From assembly GCF_028356935.1 (NCBI RefSeq), contig NZ_CP102798.1, positions 434,001 to 498,000 of the forward strand: DNA of 64,000 bases. Reading direction: 5' to 3'. The translations under genes were made by a program, and so were the position numbers. This DNA is from Lysinibacillus sp. OF-1 (GTDB lineage Bacteria > Bacillota > Bacilli > Bacillales_A > Planococcaceae). Shown one piece after another: positions 16,325 through 24,332 of this stretch; within the stretch, counting starts at the first letter, position 1, and every line of letters begins with the position of its first letter. Under the pieces are notes generated by a model that worked only from the letters and a program-made list of their open reading frames with translations, was not told where the DNA came from and searched no databases.

Positions 16325-17301
16325 TAGGGCACCAACTTTTCAACAATATAGTCGATTAGTAGTTCTGTGCCAATAGGACCTAGTCCAACTGCATAATCCT
16401 TTGTATCTAATGGGAACACGCGACCATTCTGTACAGCCTCCATGGATTGCCATAGCGGACTATCTTCTAAACTCTTCATCGATTCATCACTGCTATAATT
16501 TTCTAACACTCTCTTTTCAACGAAAATATAGTCTGGTTTAATTTCTGGTAAGATTTCAAGAGATAACGGTGTAAACCAATCTTCTGAATCTGCTAATTGT
16601 TCTGGAATTTTTAATCCTAGCTGACGATAGATTAAACCACTACCTGGTCCCTCTGCTTTAGCGCCCATGAAGCGATACTGTTTTGGTTCAACCCTTAATA
16701 CCATGACTGTTTTATCGCCAATGGCTTGTTGTAGTTTTTCTTTAGCTTCTGTCACTTTGTTATTGTAAGCAGTCAGGGTTGCTTCAGCTTCTTTTTCTTT
16801 CTCAAAAACTTTACCTAATGCAGGAAGTGCTTCTTCTATAGAACCATTGGCATCCACGGCAAGGGTAGGGGCTATTTTACTTAGCTCTTCATATTTTTTA
16901 GCATCGATCACATTCCCTTGCACGACAATTAAATCAGGAGCCAATGAAAGTATTTGCTCTAAATTTTCTTCATATTGAGGGGTATTAATCATTTCTACAT
17001 TATTTTCTTTAAAAAGCTTTGGACGATAGTCAGGCTCTATTTCATCTACCACTAAAACTTTTTGGGGCACAATGTCAATAGATAGTAAAAACTCTGCATA
17101 ATTAGAGTTAAACACTAACATATTTTTAGGATTTGTCGGGATCGTAACATCGCCGAAAAGTCCTTTAACGGTTTTGGTAGTAGCCGCTGTTTCTTCTGAT
17201 GACTGTGTGTTTTGATTGTCTTCCGTTGGCTCACTATTACATGCAGCCAAAGCGAAAACCATCATTAGCAATGGTAAGAAAGCATAATATTTTTTAAACA
17301 T
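16324..17301 (-). CDS. Iron-siderophore ABC transporter substrate-binding lipoprotein
   Basis: A 325-residue binding protein with an N-terminal lipoprotein signal ending LAAC (Cys21), a Ser/Thr/Glu-rich spacer, then the FeuA/YfiY-like fold: GDVTIPTNPKNMLVF, LAPDLIVVQG and the C-terminal EKRVLENYSS...PLWQSMEAVQNGRVF region. That last region is closely echoed in the cytoplasmic domain of the adjacent AraC regulator, suggesting both bind the same siderophore. It is first gene of a two-gene operon with the reductase. No permease or ATPase is nearby, so it must share a transporter encoded elsewhere. Confidence 0.87.
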   Translation of the reverse strand: MFKKYYAFLPLLMMVFALAACNSEPTEDNQNTQSSEETAATTKTVKGLFGDVTIPTNPKNMLVFNSNYAEFLLSIDIVPQKVLVVDEIEPDYRPKLFKENNVEMINTPQYEENLEQILSLAPDLIVVQGNVIDAKKYEELSKIAPTLAVDANGSIEEALPALGKVFEKEKEAEATLTAYNNKVTEAKEKLQQAIGDKTVMVLRVEPKQYRFMGAKAEGPGSGLIYRQLGLKIPEQLADSEDWFTPLSLEILPEIKPDYIFVEKRVLENYSSDESMKSLEDSPLWQSMEAVQNGRVFPLDTKDYAVGLGPIGTELLIDYIVEKLVP

Positions 17302-17319
17302 TTCTCTAATCTCCTTTTT

Positions 17320-17334
17320 TGATAATGATTATCA
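17320..17334. promoter_or_regulatory. Perfect Fur box upstream of binding-protein/reductase operon
   Basis: TGATAATGATTATCA is a perfect 7-1-7 Fur site, 19 nt upstream of the start at 17301. Confidence 0.9.
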
Positions 17335-17398
17335 TTTTCAAATGTTAGCAAATTAGAGAAAGAGAAACCATAGAGGATTGTGTTTATTCAATTGGACT

Positions 17399-19000
17399 TT
17401 AGTGTTGTTCTTTAAAAAATTGATAGAGATTTTGTAGAATAATAGGTTTTCCAAAAATACCACAGTTGTTTAGTCCAAGTGACGTATCAACGAAAAGAAT
17501 ACGATTGTTTTTAACAGCATCTAACATGTTCCATTGATCACTATTTAGTAAGTTTTTCATATTTTCCTCAGAGCTGAAATAATCCATTATTCGTTTTTCT
17601 AGCAATAAAAAAATAGGGTTGGCCTGTAATAAATCTCCTAGTGACAAGTCATTAAAGCTATATTCTTTCCCTTGTAAATTTGGAGGCATAGAAAGATCGA
17701 GTTCGTTATAGAGTAGCCGAGCAATCTCGCATGATCTTTCACCGATATATCGATAACCAAAATGCTCAACCCTTAAATATACTAGCGTAGGTTTTCTTCG
17801 TAGAACATTTGCTAAGTCCTGTTTATACTTTTTAACGTTAGTAAGAGATTCGTTAATTAATGAAGCTGCTTGCTCCTCACAGTGAAATAGTGTCCCGAAA
17901 TAGTTGATTAAGCTCGTCATTTCATTTGGTAATCCACTAATAACAGGAGCAATTTCACGTAATTCATTTTTAATTTGATCATCTAGTATATTGCCAATAA
18001 TTAATGTAGGCTGTTGGCGTTGAATTTGGTCAATATCAATGATGTAATGCCCCATATCCATAGTATGAATTTGATGGGAGTTAAATAATGCCCGTTGATA
18101 ACTGGGCACTAGGGAAGCAGTAATCACTACACTATGAGGGATAATGTTTAGTGCCAGTGCAATCTCAGCATACAGGGGAGATAAAAAACATATCCGCTGC
18201 TGAGCAATTGATTTTATATAATTTTTTGGAGAGACGCCAACTATTGCTTTAAATCGTCTACTAAAGTAATGGGCATCTTCAAAGCCGACATTTTTAGCAA
18301 TGTCCTGTGAGCGTGCTGAAGTAGTGAGTAAAGCCTCCTGTGCACGATAAATGCGATAAGTTGCTAGATATTCTGATAAAGATAAGCCATATTGCTCCTT
18401 AAATTTTCGAGAAAAGTGCCATGGGCTAATACCGATACTATTAGCTAATTGTTCTCTTGTAATCAATTCATTGTAATGGTTATGTATATATTCAATTGAT
18501 AGTTGTAATTTATTTTCGACCGTGAGTTTTTCGTTATTTTGCGGCTGATATACATGTTTTAGTAAGGTGTATAAAATATATTGATTCATAATGATGGAAG
18601 TGTTTGAAGTATGATCTATAGGCTCCATTAAATCACGGCTAATCGTAGCCAATACTACCTCAGGAATTTTGGTCATTTGGGATTCATTTTCAAGAATAGG
18701 TTGCCGTTCACTAAGGGTATGAGTAGTGAGGTCATATATGTCAAAATAAATGATCCATCCGGCTAATGCATAATTGCTATTGTCCAGTATCTCGACAACA
18801 GAATTCTTCTCAACGGCTAATAAATTGCCTAGGTGTACATGTTGTACCCGACCATTTATACTCCATGAAGCTTGCCCATCTGTAATTAAAATGAGTGCAT
18901 TATTTGTCATAACATGGACAGTCCTACCTTTTATCCATCCATTCGTAATACGGTGTGTAGCTTGCCATTGCGCAAACCAAGATTGATGTGATTGATACAT
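17399..19000 (-). CDS. Btr-like AraC regulator with cytoplasmic siderophore-binding domain
   Basis: A 533-residue regulator: N-terminal ligand-like domain (1-150), AraC double helix-turn-helix (about 168-266, ending VGVSPKNYIKS) and a C-terminal binding-protein-like domain (268-533) without signal peptide. This is the architecture of Bacillus subtilis Btr, which binds bacillibactin and activates its uptake operon. The C-terminal domain shares RVE.F.YR.IG, LLLEKRIMDYFSSEENMKNL and the DAVKNNRILFVDT stretch with the neighbouring lipoprotein. It probably activates that operon when ferri-siderophore is present. No Fur box was seen upstream. Start ATG 19000 has GAGGTG at 5 nt. Confidence 0.82.
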   Translation of the reverse strand: MYQSHQSWFAQWQATHRITNGWIKGRTVHVMTNNALILITDGQASWSINGRVQHVHLGNLLAVEKNSVVEILDNSNYALAGWIIYFDIYDLTTHTLSERQPILENESQMTKIPEVVLATISRDLMEPIDHTSNTSIIMNQYILYTLLKHVYQPQNNEKLTVENKLQLSIEYIHNHYNELITREQLANSIGISPWHFSRKFKEQYGLSLSEYLATYRIYRAQEALLTTSARSQDIAKNVGFEDAHYFSRRFKAIVGVSPKNYIKSIAQQRICFLSPLYAEIALALNIIPHSVVITASLVPSYQRALFNSHQIHTMDMGHYIIDIDQIQRQQPTLIIGNILDDQIKNELREIAPVISGLPNEMTSLINYFGTLFHCEEQAASLINESLTNVKKYKQDLANVLRRKPTLVYLRVEHFGYRYIGERSCEIARLLYNELDLSMPPNLQGKEYSFNDLSLGDLLQANPIFLLLEKRIMDYFSSEENMKNLLNSDQWNMLDAVKNNRILFVDTSLGLNNCGIFGKPIILQNLYQFFKEQH

Positions 19001-19093
19001 AGGAACACCTCTTCAATGTAAAGTATAGCTATGTATTAGAATAACAAATATTGTGCGAGTAGGAATATAAGAGTGCGATATCTTATAGTAAAT

Positions 19094-19131
19094 AAAAAAA
19101 ATCTGATTTCTAGAAAACATTGAAATCAGAT
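19094..19131 (-). terminator. Terminator after tandem SDR genes
   Basis: ATCTGATTTC (19101-19110) and GAAATCAGAT (19122-19131) form a 10-bp stem. On the minus strand it is followed by seven T. The SDR stop is at 19142. Confidence 0.8.
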
Positions 19132-19141
19132 CTTACTAAAA

Positions 19142-19885
19142 TTAATGAGCAGTATACCCGCCATCAACAAGAAGCGTTGTACCATTGACAAAGCTTGCGT
19201 CGTCGCTTGCTAAGAAGAGAACAGCTTTTGCAATTTCTTCTGGTTTACCAAGGCGACCTTGTGGATGAAGGGACGCTAAATATTCTTTCTTTTGCGCATC
19301 GACTTCAGCTAGTAGAGGAGTGTCGATATAGCCAGGACATACTGCATTTACGCGAATGCCTTGTTTAGCGTAAGCTGTACATAGATTTTGCGTTAATAAT
19401 TTTACGCCACCCTTTGCAGAGGAGTAGGCTGTAGGGTTTGGCAAGGCAACAAAGCTATGAATAGAGCCAGCGTTGACAATGACACCACCAGTTCCCTGTG
19501 CAAGAAACTGTTCAATGGCATATTTATCAGAAAGAAATACACCTGATAAATTAATATCAATCGTTCTTTTCCATTTTTCGAAAGAAAGCTCATGTGCTGG
19601 TGCATCGTCAGCTACACCTGCATTGGCATACATAATATCAAGTTTACCGTAGTTAGTAACGGTTTCCTTAATCATGTTTTGAATATCTTCTTCGCTAGTT
19701 ACATCTGTTTTTACGAAGAGTGTATCAAAACCATTGGTATTTAATTCGTCAGAAACAATTTGTCCACGATCTGAAAAATCGGCGATAACTACTTTAGCGC
19801 CTTCTTGTACAAAGAGACGAACTGTGGCTTCACCGATACCACTGGCCCCACCTGTAACGATTGCTACTTTATCTTTTAGTTTCAT
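19142..19885 (-). CDS. Short-chain dehydrogenase/reductase (second of a tandem pair)
   Basis: A 247-residue classical SDR oxidoreductase. TGGASGIG is the nucleotide-binding motif, NAGVADD the structural NAG, and catalytic Ser, Tyr and Lys appear as GSIHS and YSSAK. The acidic residue after beta-2 (VIADF) favours NAD(H). The C-terminal VNGTTLLVDGGYTAH is standard. An in-frame GTG at 19897 overlaps the ribosome-binding site. The ATG at 19885 has the same AAAGGTG...TTGAAATG context as its paralogue upstream. The substrate is unknown. Confidence 0.85.
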   Translation of the reverse strand: MKLKDKVAIVTGGASGIGEATVRLFVQEGAKVVIADFSDRGQIVSDELNTNGFDTLFVKTDVTSEEDIQNMIKETVTNYGKLDIMYANAGVADDAPAHELSFEKWKRTIDINLSGVFLSDKYAIEQFLAQGTGGVIVNAGSIHSFVALPNPTAYSSAKGGVKLLTQNLCTAYAKQGIRVNAVCPGYIDTPLLAEVDAQKKEYLASLHPQGRLGKPEEIAKAVLFLASDDASFVNGTTLLVDGGYTAH

Positions 19886-19905
19886 TTCAATGACCACCTT
19901 TATTG

Positions 19906-20661
19906 TTATTTTGCTGTTGCTCCGCCATCAATGACGAATTCTGCACCTGTTGAGAACGAAGATTCATCAGAAGCTAAAAATAATACGGTTTGCGCTACTT
20001 CTTTAACAGAGCCTAAACGTCCTAATGGGAATAAATTTTTTCCTAATTCATCTTTAGTGCTTCCAGTTGTTGCTGATGCATAGTCTGCCATACCTGTATC
20101 AATATAGCCAGGATGGATCGAATTGACGCGTACGCCATATGGAGCATATTCCATTGCAGCATCTTTTGTCATAATGCGAACGGCACCTTTACTTGCTCCG
20201 TATAATACGTGTCCAGCAGCGCCTGTTAAGCCAGCGATGGAAGAGGCATTAATAACTGAGCCCTTATTATGTTTAGCCATAAGTGGCATAATATATTTCA
20301 TACCTAGGAAGACACCAGTCACATTGATGGACATTAAGCGATTCCAATCAGAAAGCTCGATTTCTGCAAGTGGTTTAATGATATAGATACCTGCATTATT
20401 GAAAAGAATATCTACTTTGTTAAATGTTTTGATTGTTTCATCTGCGACCTTTTTCCAGTCTTCCTCATTGCTAACATCATGATGTACAAATAATGCTTCA
20501 CCGCCAATTGCTTGGATATCGCGGATAGTGTCGTTACCAGATTGTTCATTTATATCAGTAATAACTACTTTTGCTCCTTCTTTAGCAAATAATAGTGCCG
20601 TTTCTTTCCCGATTCCTGTACCTCCACCTGTAATAATGGCTACTTTATTTTCCAGTCTCAT
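19906..20661 (-). CDS. Short-chain dehydrogenase/reductase (first of a tandem pair)
   Basis: A 251-residue classical SDR with TGGGTGIG, NNAGIYI, Ser in ASSIAG, and catalytic YGASK. VITDIN after beta-2 suggests NAD(H). It is paralogous to the next gene, 20 nt downstream, with the same start context, so a local duplication is likely. The frame stays open upstream to 20814, but those 51 codons have no ribosome-binding site and the family starts at MRLENKVAIITGGG. It diverges from a GAF-LuxR regulator that is the obvious candidate controller. Confidence 0.85.
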   Translation of the reverse strand: MRLENKVAIITGGGTGIGKETALLFAKEGAKVVITDINEQSGNDTIRDIQAIGGEALFVHHDVSNEEDWKKVADETIKTFNKVDILFNNAGIYIIKPLAEIELSDWNRLMSINVTGVFLGMKYIMPLMAKHNKGSVINASSIAGLTGAAGHVLYGASKGAVRIMTKDAAMEYAPYGVRVNSIHPGYIDTGMADYASATTGSTKDELGKNLFPLGRLGSVKEVAQTVLFLASDESSFSTGAEFVIDGGATAK

Positions 20662-20852
20662 TTCAAGCACGCACCTTTCATTATTTCTGGTTATATGGTT
20701 ACCTTGGGATTCAAAAGTATTCGCATTGTTTAGCGATACTTTCATCTTACTCTTTTCAATTTGAAATACTATCCTATAAGATGCTGTATAATATAGTAAG
20801 TGAATATCCTCCATTTATAGGGTATTGTTAGTGTGAAGGAGAAGAATTTCCT

Positions 20853-21983
20853 ATGACGCATCCATTTCAGTCAATTGAAGAAGTAACATTACAAGAGTTT
20901 GTGTTATTTATTAAAATTCATCATCAACAAATTGAAGAAAATGTCAATATTTACCTCAATTTAGCACCTTCTATAGCCGAAGAAGATCGAAAAAGGGCAG
21001 CGATGCTACTGGATTCATTTTTGCGTTTGATGACATATACGAACATTGATGAACTAAATGATGGTGATAAGTCTTTTTTTAATACGTGGCTTCAGGCACA
21101 GTTATCTATAATCGATCGGAAGAGCTTTAATTTATTCCAATTAATTTTTGAGAAATCATTGATTACCTTTATGATTCAACAAAAGAGTAGCCGAACGAAT
21201 GCCATCTTAATGTATGTATTATCGTTATTTACGTTTCTCGTACAGCTTTACGATGACTGTGAGGGAGATGACAAAAGAAGTAACGGATCTACTGAAAATC
21301 AAGAGTTGCGGTATTTACAGTTATTAGATAAGCTAGATAAATTGCTGATCAGTTCCTCAGGCTATCAGGATTTAGCCTATATTTTAAAAAAATGTGAAGA
21401 GTATTTTAGTTATAAAAGATGCGTATTTTATGCATATGTTCCATGGTCCAACCAATTTTACGGGGTTATTGGGGCGGAACTTCCTAAAGTGCAAAGTATG
21501 AAAGGGCAGTTGAATGGGGAAAACGCTATACTTAGTTCAAGAAAACCTATTTATTTGAAAAATCCTAAAAATTACGTAAAAGAGGAGCATATTCAATTAT
21601 TTAATTTATCCTCCATCATCTTTATTCCTATTATGAGGCGAGACCAATTATTTGGATGGCTAACATTTGATCAGCTAGGCGAGGAATTTGATTGTACAAA
21701 GGAAGAATTATCACTTCTTGAAGAAGTAGGGAAGCGTCTAGGTTTATTTTTATCACGTAAGGGCGAGAAGGTAGAAAAAAACACAGAGCTTCATTTAACA
21801 GAACGGGAGTCGATGATTCTTGGCTTGCTTGCTGAAGGATATGATAATAAAAAAATTGGTGGTTTATTATTTTTAAGTGAGCATACGGTCAGGGATTATG
21901 TTAGCAGTCTCATGACAAAGCTTAAAGCAAAGAACCGTACACAGGTCGTTGCCTCCGCCTTTCGTCTAGGGCTGTTAAGCTAG
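20853..21983 (+). CDS. GAF-domain LuxR-family transcriptional regulator
   Basis: A 376-residue regulator. Residues 1-130 are helical and unrecognised, 150-305 form a GAF-like sensor (RCVFYAYVPW, SIIFIPIMRRDQLFGWLTF), and 312-374 are a LuxR-type helix-turn-helix (LTERESMILGLLAEG, then HTVRDYVSSLMTKL). No receiver domain or signal peptide is present, so it senses a small molecule or redox state directly. It is divergently transcribed from two SDR dehydrogenases and most likely regulates them in response to their substrate. The ATG follows a GAAGGAGAAG site. A terminator follows the stop. Confidence 0.8.
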   Translation: MTHPFQSIEEVTLQEFVLFIKIHHQQIEENVNIYLNLAPSIAEEDRKRAAMLLDSFLRLMTYTNIDELNDGDKSFFNTWLQAQLSIIDRKSFNLFQLIFEKSLITFMIQQKSSRTNAILMYVLSLFTFLVQLYDDCEGDDKRSNGSTENQELRYLQLLDKLDKLLISSSGYQDLAYILKKCEEYFSYKRCVFYAYVPWSNQFYGVIGAELPKVQSMKGQLNGENAILSSRKPIYLKNPKNYVKEEHIQLFNLSSIIFIPIMRRDQLFGWLTFDQLGEEFDCTKEELSLLEEVGKRLGLFLSRKGEKVEKNTELHLTERESMILGLLAEGYDNKKIGGLLFLSEHTVRDYVSSLMTKLKAKNRTQVVASAFRLGLLS

Positions 21984-21987
21984 CATA

Positions 21988-22016
21988 AATGCACTTCTGC
22001 TAGGAGTGCATTTTTT
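21988..22016 (+). terminator. Terminator after GAF-LuxR gene
   Basis: AATGCACT (21988-21995) pairs with AGTGCATT (22005-22012), followed by a T tract. From here to 22284 the AT-rich DNA shows no gene; it presumably holds the sigma factor promoter. Confidence 0.8.
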
Positions 22017-22284
22017 GTGTCTTTATAAACCGAAAAATGCGTCTTTAATTTTCTGATAATAAACGCTATTTAATATATAATGTTAAAAATAGGGAAGTAT
22101 TGTTATAAAGTGATTTTTAGTAGGAGAAGTAATATAGTAGTAAAACAATTTTTACGAATATTACAAGCAAAAGCGATTAAGCTTACACGATTGTAATGAA
22201 ATTGAAAGCCAATGCGATAGAGTGTAATACATTATTTTGCGAGAATGTGTATAGAAGCAAGAACAAGAAGCGGAGGCATACACA

Positions 22285-22833
22285 ATGAATGAAAAATTAG
22301 AAGGCGTATACGAGGAATACAATCGTTATATATATCACTTATGTTTGAAACTAACTCGCAATAATGTAGAGGCTGAAGATTTAATGCAAGAAGTATGGGT
22401 AAAGGTTGTACGCTATGAAGACAGCGTTGCCGAGGTAGAGCATATTAAAGCTTGGCTGACAACTATTACAATGAATACATTTAGAGATCGCTATCGTAAA
22501 AAAGTACGTCGAAGCAAATATATGATGAACCAACCTGAAACATTAGACGTACCGATTTTAGATTTGGTTCCCAATAATGAAATTTCGACGGAAGAAAAAA
22601 TTGAAAAGGATATTGTAACAAAACTCGTACAGGATAAAATGGAGCAATTAGATGCTATTTATAGAAAGACTTTATGGTATTTCTACATAGACCAATATTC
22701 ACTTGCAGAAATCTCTACAATTATGAAGGTTTCTATTGGTACTGTGAAATCTCGTTTATTCCGTGCAAAGGCTCGATTAAAAGAAATGCTCATGTCTGAT
22801 ACAGCAATTGTGGAATCTGTGCTACCAGCATAA
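22285..22833 (+). CDS. ECF-type RNA polymerase sigma factor (orphan)
   Basis: A 182-residue sigma-70 factor of the extracytoplasmic-function group. Region 2 contains NNVEAEDLMQEVWVKV and AWLTTITMNTFRDRYRK. Region 4 contains LDAIYRKTLWYFYIDQYSLAEI and VSIGTVKSRLFRAKARLKE, the DNA-binding helix. ECF genes normally precede an anti-sigma membrane protein, but here a terminator follows and the next gene is on the other strand. The control mechanism is therefore not visible. A GCGGAGG site precedes the ATG. The long AT-rich upstream region may hold an autoregulated promoter, but none is convincing. Confidence 0.87.
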   Translation: MNEKLEGVYEEYNRYIYHLCLKLTRNNVEAEDLMQEVWVKVVRYEDSVAEVEHIKAWLTTITMNTFRDRYRKKVRRSKYMMNQPETLDVPILDLVPNNEISTEEKIEKDIVTKLVQDKMEQLDAIYRKTLWYFYIDQYSLAEISTIMKVSIGTVKSRLFRAKARLKEMLMSDTAIVESVLPA

Positions 22834-22895
22834 TAAAAACAGATTGGTCGCACACCACAAGTACTTAGGCGGAAGTATTCGGTCGATTAATCTAA

Positions 22896-22935
22896 AAAAA
22901 AGATGCACTCGCAAATAGTTGCGATGCATCTTTTT
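22896..22935. terminator. Bidirectional terminator, sigma factor / MarR gene
   Basis: AAAAAGATGCA and TGCATCTTTTT flank an inner CGCAA/TTGCG stem (22910-22923). A and T tracts on both sides suit the converging genes. Confidence 0.8.
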
Positions 22936-22947
22936 AGTTTGTGCTCT

Positions 22948-23394
22948 TTATTCTGACCGATTAGATTCAACATCTAATAGACATTTTGAAAAAATCGTTC
23001 GTAATGTTTGCAGTTCTTCAGCTGTGAGCATACCAAACATATTGTTAATAATTTCACTCACTTGTTGACGCGATTCTTTTAAGATGTTCTCACCCTCTGT
23101 AGTAATAACTAGTTGTGAGGCTCGTCGATCTGTGGCATGCTGTGTTTTTTCAATAAAGCCAGCATTAATCAGCTTTGTTGTTAAAACGGTAACACCACCA
23201 GTTGTTACTTTTAACCGCTCAGCAATAGCAGAAGGGCGTTTTGGGCCCTCCTGCGATAAGTAGTCTAAAATTAAAATATGGGATTTTGAAAAGCCGAGCA
23301 CATTATGATTATTCCACTCGTTTGCCCACTTACGCTCAATAGATGAAACGACTTCAAACAACGAGGTAATGGCTTTTTGTTTTTCTTGATCCAT
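22948..23394 (-). CDS. MarR-family transcriptional regulator
   Basis: A protein of about 148 residues with the winged helix-turn-helix of the MarR family: PKRPSAIAERLKVTTGGVTVLTTKL is the recognition helix region and TDRRASQLVITTEG the wing. Three starts are possible. GGAG is 9 nt upstream of the ATG at 23394, which is preferred over TTG 23409. It follows the Spx-like gene by about 20 nt on the same strand, so the pair is one operon. Twin palindromes upstream of the operon are good candidates for its own operators. Confidence 0.83.
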   Translation of the reverse strand: MDQEKQKAITSLFEVVSSIERKWANEWNNHNVLGFSKSHILILDYLSQEGPKRPSAIAERLKVTTGGVTVLTTKLINAGFIEKTQHATDRRASQLVITTEGENILKESRQQVSEIINNMFGMLTAEELQTLRTIFSKCLLDVESNRSE

Positions 23395-23416
23395 AGAGGT
23401 CATCTCCAAAACTGTT

Positions 23417-23821
23417 TTAACTTTCTTGTGCCAATCTTGTCATCGCATTTAATTCGTAAGCACGTACTTTACGTGGGATAAAACGACGGATGTCCATCTC
23501 ATTGTAACCAACTTGAATACGTTTTTCATCTATTAAAATAGGGCTACGCAACATTCTTGGGTGTGCTTGAATAATAGCGTATAGCTCTTGGATAGAAAGT
23601 TGGTCGATGTCGATATTTAAGTTTTTAAAGTCATTTGAGTTTGTTGCAATGATTTCATCTGTACCATCTTCAGTCATGCTTAGAATTTCTTTGAATTCTG
23701 CAAGTGTAAGAGGGTGAGATGTGATACGTTTTTCTTTATATTCAATATTGTGATCTTTTAACCATTTAAGTGCTTTTCTGGATGAAGAACAGCTCGCTTG
23801 TGAGTAAATTGTAACTGTCAT
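23417..23821 (-). CDS. Spx/ArsC-family regulator with CxxS instead of CxxC
   Basis: A 134-residue Spx-like protein. The family core MTEDGTDEII, PILIDEKR, VGYNEMDIRRFIPRKVR is intact; in Spx this surface contacts the RNA polymerase alpha C-terminal domain. The usual redox centre CxxC at the N-terminus reads Cys11-Ser-Ser-Ser14, so no disulfide switch can form. It may be a redox-insensitive paralogue controlled by abundance, possibly through the co-transcribed MarR regulator. A plain arsenate-reductase-like enzyme is less likely because of the strong Spx C-terminal match. Confidence 0.83.
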   Translation of the reverse strand: MTVTIYSQASCSSSRKALKWLKDHNIEYKEKRITSHPLTLAEFKEILSMTEDGTDEIIATNSNDFKNLNIDIDQLSIQELYAIIQAHPRMLRSPILIDEKRIQVGYNEMDIRRFIPRKVRAYELNAMTRLAQES

Positions 23822-23865
23822 TCTTCATTCCTCGCTTTCTGTATTAGATTATATTTTATAAATAG

Positions 23866-23910
23866 CTTATCAGTAAGTTATATAGTTTATATATATATCT
23901 TACTAGTAAG
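23866..23910. promoter_or_regulatory. Twin palindromic operators upstream of the Spx-MarR operon
   Basis: CTTACTAGTAAG (23899-23910) is a perfect 12-bp palindrome embedded in near-symmetrical TATATA flanks. CTTATCAGTAAG (23866-23877) is a near-copy. The centres are 33 bp apart, three helical turns, placing two dimers on one DNA face. The site begins 45 bp upstream of the Spx start. Confidence 0.6.
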
Positions 23911-24288
23911 CTATATATAAATCAATAGTTAATTGAAAGAATTTCTCAATCAAATTAATATTTTTTCAATTCTATTTAATTATACGAAGAGAAGAGTAAA
24001 AAGTTTCGTTCTTTCTGCTTACAATGATGTAAGTTTCAGCTGATATTACAGATTTTGAAGAGAGGCCAGCGTGGCAACTCAGTGAACCGTTATTACAGGA
24101 AGTGACTATTATGTAACTTCTAAAAAAACTGTAGGTAATTGATGACGAATTAATAGGGACTACTAGATGAATATGCTGATCTCGTAGGAGAGCATTAATT
24201 GGAAGTAGGAGTAAAATAGTTAGTCCACTGATTATAGTATGTTTAAATGTGGTCAATTATACATAGAAGTTTGAAAAAAATAAAAAAA
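23911..24288. other. Intergenic region without a supported gene
   Basis: This stretch holds no convincing gene. A 94-codon minus-strand frame (23972-24256) begins with a hydrophobic signal-like segment but starts at TTG without a ribosome-binding site and matches nothing recognisable. Confidence 0.5.
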
Positions 24289-24314
24289 GCAGTCCCATAA
24301 CATGTGGGAACTGC
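24289..24314 (-). terminator. Terminator after yfmM
   Basis: GCAGTCCCA and TGGGAACTGC form an imperfect stem. On the minus strand it is followed by a long T tract, just past the stop at 24333. Confidence 0.8.
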
Positions 24315-24332
24315 TCTTAAAATGAGCTGGTC

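Noticed and set aside
20761..20792. Promoter TTGAAA/TATAAT for the GAF-LuxR gene
   Set aside because: The spacer is 20 bp, too long for a confident sigma-A promoter.
23972..24256. 94-codon minus-strand frame with signal-peptide-like start
   Set aside because: TTG start without ribosome-binding site, Ser/Ile-rich chance-like sequence, no family resemblance.
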